From the NCBI RefSeq assembly GCF_010894405.1, contig NZ_JAAIYA010000016.1, positions 152,854-216,853 on the forward strand: a stretch of DNA of 64,000 nt. Reading direction: 5' to 3'. The stretch is from Pyxidicoccus caerfyrddinensis. Its GTDB lineage: Bacteria > Myxococcota > Myxococcia > Myxococcales > Myxococcaceae. Below the pieces are notes generated by a model. It did no database searches and was not told the DNA's origin. It worked only from the letters and a program-made list of their open reading frames with translations. Numbering within the stretch: the stretch's first letter is position 1; every line of letters starts with the position of its first letter. Both the position numbers and the translations under genes were made by a program. Below are positions 59,924 through 64,000 of this stretch, in pieces.

Positions 59924-60265
59924 ATGGACCTGGATGTCCCCGCCCCGAAGCCCGCCGCGCCGCTGAAGATGTACATCCTCATCCGCGAGTCGGTGCCCAC
60001 CGGGCACGCGGTGCTGGCGGCGGCGCACGCGTCGCTCGCGGCGTACCTCAAGTTCAAGGACACGCCCGAGGTGGCCGAGTGGCTCGCCGGTCCGTTCTAC
60101 AAGGCCGTGTGCCGGGTGTCGGACGCGGAGTTCGAGCAGGGCCGGGCCTGCGAGGGCCACGTGGTGCTCACCGAGTCCTCCCTGGGCGGGCAGGAGGTGG
60201 CCATCGCCTTCAAGCCCCGGCGCGAGTGGCCGAAGGCGTTCCGCTTCTTCCGCCTGTTCAAGTGA
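59924..60265 (+). CDS. PTH2-like small protein
   Basis: A 113-residue protein. The segment KMYILIRESVPTGHAVLAAAHASLAAYLKF resembles the N-terminus of peptidyl-tRNA hydrolase 2-like proteins (strand, then an Ala-rich helix with a His), and later strands VCRVSDAEFEQG and EGHVVLTESSLGG continue the alpha/beta pattern. The Lys and Asp expected in true Pth2 are only partly present, so activity is uncertain. The ATG at 59924 is used; the second Met (59969) is alternative. It ends 12 bp from the convergent folA. Confidence 0.55.
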   Translation: MDLDVPAPKPAAPLKMYILIRESVPTGHAVLAAAHASLAAYLKFKDTPEVAEWLAGPFYKAVCRVSDAEFEQGRACEGHVVLTESSLGGQEVAIAFKPRREWPKAFRFFRLFK

Positions 60266-60277
60266 CGCGGACGCGCC

Positions 60278-60757
60278 TCAGCGCTCGTACGTGAGGAACG
60301 CGTGGGGCAGCTCGGCCTCCGGGTGCTGCTCGTCCTCGACGAGCCGCCAGCCGGACAGGTCCACCTCGGGGAAGTACGTGTCGCCGGGAAACTCGCGGGC
60401 GATGCGGGTGAGGTAGAGCCGGTTCCAGCGGTCCATCGTCTGCGCGTAGAGGTCCGCGCCACCGGCGATGAACACCTCGTCGTCGCCGCGTGCCTGGGCC
60501 AGCGAGAGCGCCTCGTCCACCGAGTGCGCCACCGTGACGCCCTGGGGCGCGTAGTCCTGCTGCCGGGTGACGACGACGAAGGTGCGGCCCGGGAGCGGGC
60601 GGCCGATGGACTCGTACGTCTTGCGACCCATGACCAGGGTGTGGCCCATGGTGAGCTTCTTGAAGCGGGCCAAGTCCGCGGACAGGCGCCACGGGAGCTG
60701 GTTGCCGGCGCCGATGACCCGGTTGGAGGCCATGGCGACGATGGCGGACAGTCTCAT
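60278..60757 (-). CDS. folA: dihydrofolate reductase
   Basis: A 159-residue dihydrofolate reductase, which reduces 7,8-dihydrofolate to tetrahydrofolate with NADPH. Recognised residues are GAGNQLPWRLSADLARFK (the acidic Asp), LVMGRKTYESIGRPLPGR (NADPH loop) and VFIAGGADLYAQ. The start overlaps the thyA stop (ATGA), so thyA and folA are coupled and together serve dTMP synthesis: ThyA yields the dihydrofolate that FolA recycles. Confidence 0.97.
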   Translation of the reverse strand: MRLSAIVAMASNRVIGAGNQLPWRLSADLARFKKLTMGHTLVMGRKTYESIGRPLPGRTFVVVTRQQDYAPQGVTVAHSVDEALSLAQARGDDEVFIAGGADLYAQTMDRWNRLYLTRIAREFPGDTYFPEVDLSGWRLVEDEQHPEAELPHAFLTYER

Positions 60758-61548
60758 ACGGCCACGGGCGCCTTGATGGCGGGGTGCGGCTCGTAGTCCT
60801 CGAGCGTGAAGTCCTCGTACTTGAAGGCGAACAGGTCCTTCACGTCGGGGTTGATGCGCATGCGGGGCAGGGGCTTCGGCTCGCGCGCGAGCTGCGTCTT
60901 CGCCTGCTCCACGTGGTTGAGGTACAGGTGCGCGTCGCCCACGGTGTGGATGAACTCGTGCGCCTTCAGGCCCGTCACCTGCGCCACCATCATCGTCAGC
61001 AGCGAGTACGAGGCGATGTTGAACGGCAGCCCGAGGAAGATGTCCGCGCTGCGCTGGTAGAGCTGGCAGGACAGCTTCCCGTCGGCCACGTAGAACTGGA
61101 AGAGCACGTGGCAGGGCGGCAGCTTCATGGACGGCAGGTCCGCCACGTTCCACGCGCTGACGATGTGCCGGCGCGAGTCGGGGTTCTTCTTCAGCCCCTC
61201 CACCAGCCCCTTCATCTGGTCGATGTGTTCACCGTTGGGCGCGGTCCAAGAGCGCCACTGGTGGCCGTAGACGGGGCCGAGGCTGCCGTCCGCGTTGGCC
61301 CACTCGTCCCAGATGGTGACGTTGTGCGCCTGGAGCGAGCGCACGTTGGTGTCCCCCGCGAGCATCCACAGCAGCTCGTGGAGGATGGACTTCACGTGCA
61401 GCTTCTTCGTCGTGACGAGCGGGAAGCCCTGCGTGAGGTCGAACCGCAGTTGGTGGCCGAAGACGCTGAGCGTGCCCGTGCCGGTTCGGTCGCCCTTCTT
61501 CGCCCCATGGGTGAGGACGTGGTCAACGAGGGACAGATATTGCCGCAT
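60754..61548 (-). CDS. thyA: thymidylate synthase
   Basis: A 264-residue thymidylate synthase that methylates dUMP to dTMP using methylene-tetrahydrofolate. The nucleophile Cys is in LPPCHVLFQFYVADGKLSCQLYQRSADIFLG (near 146), and GDRTGTGTLSVFGHQLRFDL and VIHTVGDAHLYLNH match ThyA. The length is that of the short bacterial enzyme. It is first in a two-gene operon with folA. Confidence 0.97.
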   Translation of the reverse strand: MRQYLSLVDHVLTHGAKKGDRTGTGTLSVFGHQLRFDLTQGFPLVTTKKLHVKSILHELLWMLAGDTNVRSLQAHNVTIWDEWANADGSLGPVYGHQWRSWTAPNGEHIDQMKGLVEGLKKNPDSRRHIVSAWNVADLPSMKLPPCHVLFQFYVADGKLSCQLYQRSADIFLGLPFNIASYSLLTMMVAQVTGLKAHEFIHTVGDAHLYLNHVEQAKTQLAREPKPLPRMRINPDVKDLFAFKYEDFTLEDYEPHPAIKAPVAV

Positions 61549-61649
61549 ACGGCCATGTAGGATCGCTTGCGCGGTGGATCAAGTCCTTGACGCCGCGCGC
61601 GGCTTCCCGTGGACGGCGCACACGCGGTGCCGTTACAAGCCCGCCAACG

Positions 61650-62213
61650 ATGAAGATCTACACGAAGACGGGTGATGCCGGAGAGACGGGCCTGTTCGGT
61701 GGCGGACGCGTCGCGAAGGACGACGAACGCGTGGACGCGTATGGCGAGGTGGACGAGCTGAACGCCACCATCGGCCTGGCGCGCGGCTTCCCGATGCCGG
61801 CGGACATGGATGCGCTGCTGCAGCGCCTCCAGGACCAGCTCTTCACGCTGGGCGCGGTGATGGCGACACCCGCGGACACGAAGGCGTCCTCGTACATTCC
61901 CGAGCTGAAGGCGGAGTGGGCGGAGGACATGGAGCGCGCCATCGACGGCTTCGAGGCCGAGCTGCCGAAGATGACCCACTTCATCCTCCCTGGGGGCACC
62001 CAGGCCGCCGCCGCGCTGCACCTGGCGCGCACCGTGTGCCGCCGCACGGAGCGCCGCACGGTGCCACTGTTGCGCGAGGGAAAGATTCCGCAGGCCGTGG
62101 TCGTCTACCTGAACCGGCTCTCCGATTTGCTCTTCGTCATGGCCCGGCTGGCGAACCACCGGGCTGGCGTCCCGGACGTGAAGTGGATACCGGAGAAGAA
62201 GAGCACGCCGTAG
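61650..62213 (+). CDS. PduO-type cob(I)alamin adenosyltransferase
   Basis: A 187-residue adenosyltransferase that makes adenosylcobalamin. The signature KIYTKTGDAGETGLFGGGRV binds ATP, and VDAYGEVDELNA, SSYIPELKA and TVCRRTERRTVPL are typical of the PduO group. The ATG at 61650 gives the family start MKIYTKTGD. It is divergent from thyA and sits 10 bp before queG, a cobalamin-dependent gene, on the same strand. Confidence 0.93.
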   Translation: MKIYTKTGDAGETGLFGGGRVAKDDERVDAYGEVDELNATIGLARGFPMPADMDALLQRLQDQLFTLGAVMATPADTKASSYIPELKAEWAEDMERAIDGFEAELPKMTHFILPGGTQAAAALHLARTVCRRTERRTVPLLREGKIPQAVVVYLNRLSDLLFVMARLANHRAGVPDVKWIPEKKSTP

Positions 62214-62223
62214 AAGACGCCCG

Positions 62224-63243
62224 ATGAATCCGCTGCCCACCTCCCAGCTTCGCGAGCTCGCCAGCCTCGTTGGCTTCGACCTGGTGGGCTTCTCGCGCGC
62301 GGAGCCGATTCCGCCCACCTTCCTGATGGAGTGGCTGGAGTCCGGCTACGCGGCGGACATGGACTGGATGGGAGAGCGGGCCGCCGAGCGCCTGGACGTG
62401 CAGAAGCTGCTCCCGGGCGCGAGGACGGTCATCTCCTTCGCGAACAACTACTGGCGGGACGACGCGCAGTCGGTGGACTCGCCGATTGCCCGCTACGCGC
62501 GGGGGCGTGACTACCACTCCACACTGCGCGACAGGATGAAGGCCTTCCGCAAGTCGGTGGTCGCCATGTTCCCTGGCGTGGGCACCTACGGGAGCGTGGA
62601 CAGTGGCCCGCTGATGGAGAAGGTGTGGGCGGCGCGCGCGGGGCTGGGGTACGTGGGGAAGAACGGCTGCTTCATCACCGAGCCCTATGGCTCGTGGGTG
62701 CTGCTGGCCACGCTCATCCTGGACGCGGAGGTAGACGCGTACGGGGAGGGCCCGGCGGCGGACCGCTGTGGTTCATGCCGCCGCTGCCTCATGTCCTGTC
62801 CCACGGGAGCGCTGGTGGGCAATGGCCGCGTGGACGCGCGGGCGTGCCTCTCCTACCAGACGATTGAGAACCGTGAGCGCGAGGTGCCCGAGGCGTTCCG
62901 GCTCAAGTTCGACAACCTCATCTTCGGCTGCGACATCTGCCAGCAGGTGTGTCCGCTGAATCGCCGTCCGGTGTTCGCGGAACATCCGCGCTTCGCGCCG
63001 CGAGCGGTGGCGGAGCTGGGGACGCTGGAGTTGGCGGGGCTCACACCGGAACAGTATGAGCACCTGGTACCCGGTACAGCGCTGGCACGCGCACGGTACG
63101 ACGGGCTGCGCCGCAACGCGGTGTATGCGCTGGGCGTCGCGAAGCAGGCGGATGCCCGGCACTTGCTCGAAAAGCTCTGCGGCGACACGAGCGAGTTGGT
63201 ACGTACAGCGGCGCAATGGGCGCTCAGCCAGCTCGACCCCTGA
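62224..63243 (+). CDS. queG: epoxyqueuosine reductase QueG
   Basis: A 339-residue QueG, the cobalamin and 4Fe-4S enzyme that reduces epoxyqueuosine to queuosine in tRNA. The first part resembles the family (FDLVGFSRAEPIP), and the two 4Fe-4S motifs are CGSCRRCLMSCP and CDICQQVCPLNR. The HEAT-like C-terminal helices follow. The ATR gene upstream can supply the adenosyl form or salvage of its B12. It overlaps an EamA transporter gene at its end. Confidence 0.95.
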   Translation: MNPLPTSQLRELASLVGFDLVGFSRAEPIPPTFLMEWLESGYAADMDWMGERAAERLDVQKLLPGARTVISFANNYWRDDAQSVDSPIARYARGRDYHSTLRDRMKAFRKSVVAMFPGVGTYGSVDSGPLMEKVWAARAGLGYVGKNGCFITEPYGSWVLLATLILDAEVDAYGEGPAADRCGSCRRCLMSCPTGALVGNGRVDARACLSYQTIENREREVPEAFRLKFDNLIFGCDICQQVCPLNRRPVFAEHPRFAPRAVAELGTLELAGLTPEQYEHLVPGTALARARYDGLRRNAVYALGVAKQADARHLLEKLCGDTSELVRTAAQWALSQLDP

Positions 63244-64000
63244 CTTCCACCGCTGCCTCCTCGTCGCTGGGCCTGGTGTACGCCGGGATGTGCGTCCAGG
63301 TCCTCATCAGCGCGGGCACGTACCTTGCTGGCAAGCGGGCGATGACGGAGTTGCCGCCGCTCACGGTGGTGCTGTGGCGCTTCATCCTGAGCGGCGCGGT
63401 GTTCGTGCTGCTGCTGGGGCTGACGCCGGGACCGAAGCTGCCGCCGCGCCATGAGTGGAAGCGGGTGCTGGGACTGGGGCTGCTGGCGGGGCCGGTGAAC
63501 CAGGCGTTCTTCTTCTATGGCCTGTCGAAGTCCTCGGCGGCGCACGCGGCGCTGTTCTATTCGCTCACGCCTCTGGGCGTGTACCTGCTGAGCCTGGCGC
63601 GAGGGCATGAGCGGGCCTCGCTGCGCGCGGTGGGTGGCATCGCCACGGCCTTCGCGGGTGTGGTGGTGCTGCTGCTGGGCCGGGGGCTGGCGGACGCGAG
63701 CGGCTCATTGATGGGGGATTTGCTCATCCTCGGCGCGGTGGTGGCGTGGGTGGGGTACACGACGGAGGGCAAGCCCTTCGTGGCGGCGCACGGGACGATT
63801 CGCGCGACGGCGTGGAGCATGGTGGCGGCGACGCTGATGATGTTGCTCATGGCGCCGTTCATGGCGAGGCCCGCCGAGGTGATGGCGGCGAGCAACGCGG
63901 CGAAGGGCTCCATCGTGTACCTGGGGCTGCTCACGTCGGTGGTGGCGTACCTCATCTGGTACTACGCGCTCTCGAAGGTGCCGGCGTCGAAGGTGGCCAT
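63216..64000 (+). CDS. EamA/DMT-family transporter, 3' truncated by window edge
   Basis: The frame opens at ATG 63216 inside the end of queG (28-bp overlap) and runs off the window. It codes for a polytopic protein with at least seven hydrophobic helices: YAGMCVQVLISAGTYLAGKR, TVVLWRFILSGAVFVLLLG and LGLLAGPVNQAFFFYGL are typical of EamA/RhaT drug-metabolite transporters, with the second EamA repeat beginning near LGDLLILGAVVAWVGYT. A GTG at 63276 or ATG at 63288 is an alternative start. The substrate is unknown. Confidence 0.85.
   Translation, partial: MGAQPARPLTSTAASSSLGLVYAGMCVQVLISAGTYLAGKRAMTELPPLTVVLWRFILSGAVFVLLLGLTPGPKLPPRHEWKRVLGLGLLAGPVNQAFFFYGLSKSSAAHAALFYSLTPLGVYLLSLARGHERASLRAVGGIATAFAGVVVLLLGRGLADASGSLMGDLLILGAVVAWVGYTTEGKPFVAAHGTIRATAWSMVAATLMMLLMAPFMARPAEVMAASNAAKGSIVYLGLLTSVVAYLIWYYALSKVPASKVA

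Overview
The window is very GC-rich DNA (around 70% G+C by eye, with G or C at almost every third codon position), densely packed with about 50 genes. A Hanks-type Ser/Thr kinase with a low-complexity tail, many lipoproteins with carboxypeptidase-regulatory or Cys-rich repeats, a sigma-54 activator, an S8 protease, a bacterial Thg1-like protein and a PAAR-AHH effector with an Imm11 partner all point to a predatory soil myxobacterium (Myxococcota, Myxococcus/Corallococcus/Pyxidicoccus type). This is inferred from gene content, not from a database match. I saw no rRNA, tRNA, insertion sequence, prophage or CRISPR array. No gene-free stretch exceeds about 260 bp; the longest are 27388-27644, 23114-23367 and 9256-9490.

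Layout. 1-6.2 kb: the 3' end of ttcA, a TerB-domain gene, a PhnD-like binding protein, two lipoproteins, a GFA-family protein and a Ser/Thr kinase. 6.2-15.2 kb: a large Hydin/VWA-like lipoprotein, an alpha/beta hydrolase, a 59-residue protein, an SF1 helicase and a subtilase. 15.4-18.7 kb: a polynucleotide-kinase-like ATPase overlapping a Thg1-like 3'-5' polymerase, then a transglutaminase-like/DUF350 membrane pair and a CAP protein. 18.8-25.4 kb: an S41 peptidase, then an aldehyde dehydrogenase/DUF779 operon with a clear sigma-54 promoter next to its likely AcoR-type activator. 25.4-32.7 kb: a metallopeptidase-like lipoprotein, an AraC regulator, a CPBP protease, an MFS transporter, a SnoaL-like protein and a pair of secreted proteins. 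32.8-37.3 kb: two divergent lipid-type gene sets (Aur1-like PAP2 protein and desaturase; BtaA-like DUF3419, GNAT and haem-oxygenase-like protein). 37.3-39.0 kb: a type VI-type effector with its immunity gene. 39.2-41.2 kb: yigZ and rarA. 41.2-44.4 kb: a tightly overlapped UbiA / unknown / UbiA / lycopene-cyclase-like operon. 44.6-52.7 kb: a DUF255 thioredoxin-fold protein, a polysaccharide deacetylase, a lipoprotein, a secreted transglutaminase and an overlapping ATP-grasp/GNAT pair. 52.7-56.7 kb: an HD phosphohydrolase and a Nudix-MBL fusion behind two tandem palindromes, then a histone-H1-like protein. 56.7-60.3 kb: a Fur-box-controlled FTR1 iron permease fused to cytochrome c, and small proteins. 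60.3-64 kb: folA-thyA, a PduO-type cobalamin adenosyltransferase, queG and the start of an EamA transporter.

Several short operons look like self-contained systems: PNK-like kinase plus Thg1-like polymerase (possible RNA 5'-end repair), the BtaA-like lipid set, the tandem-UbiA prenyl-lipid set and the PAAR-AHH/Imm11 pair. The first, second and third of these are the best candidates for undescribed biology.
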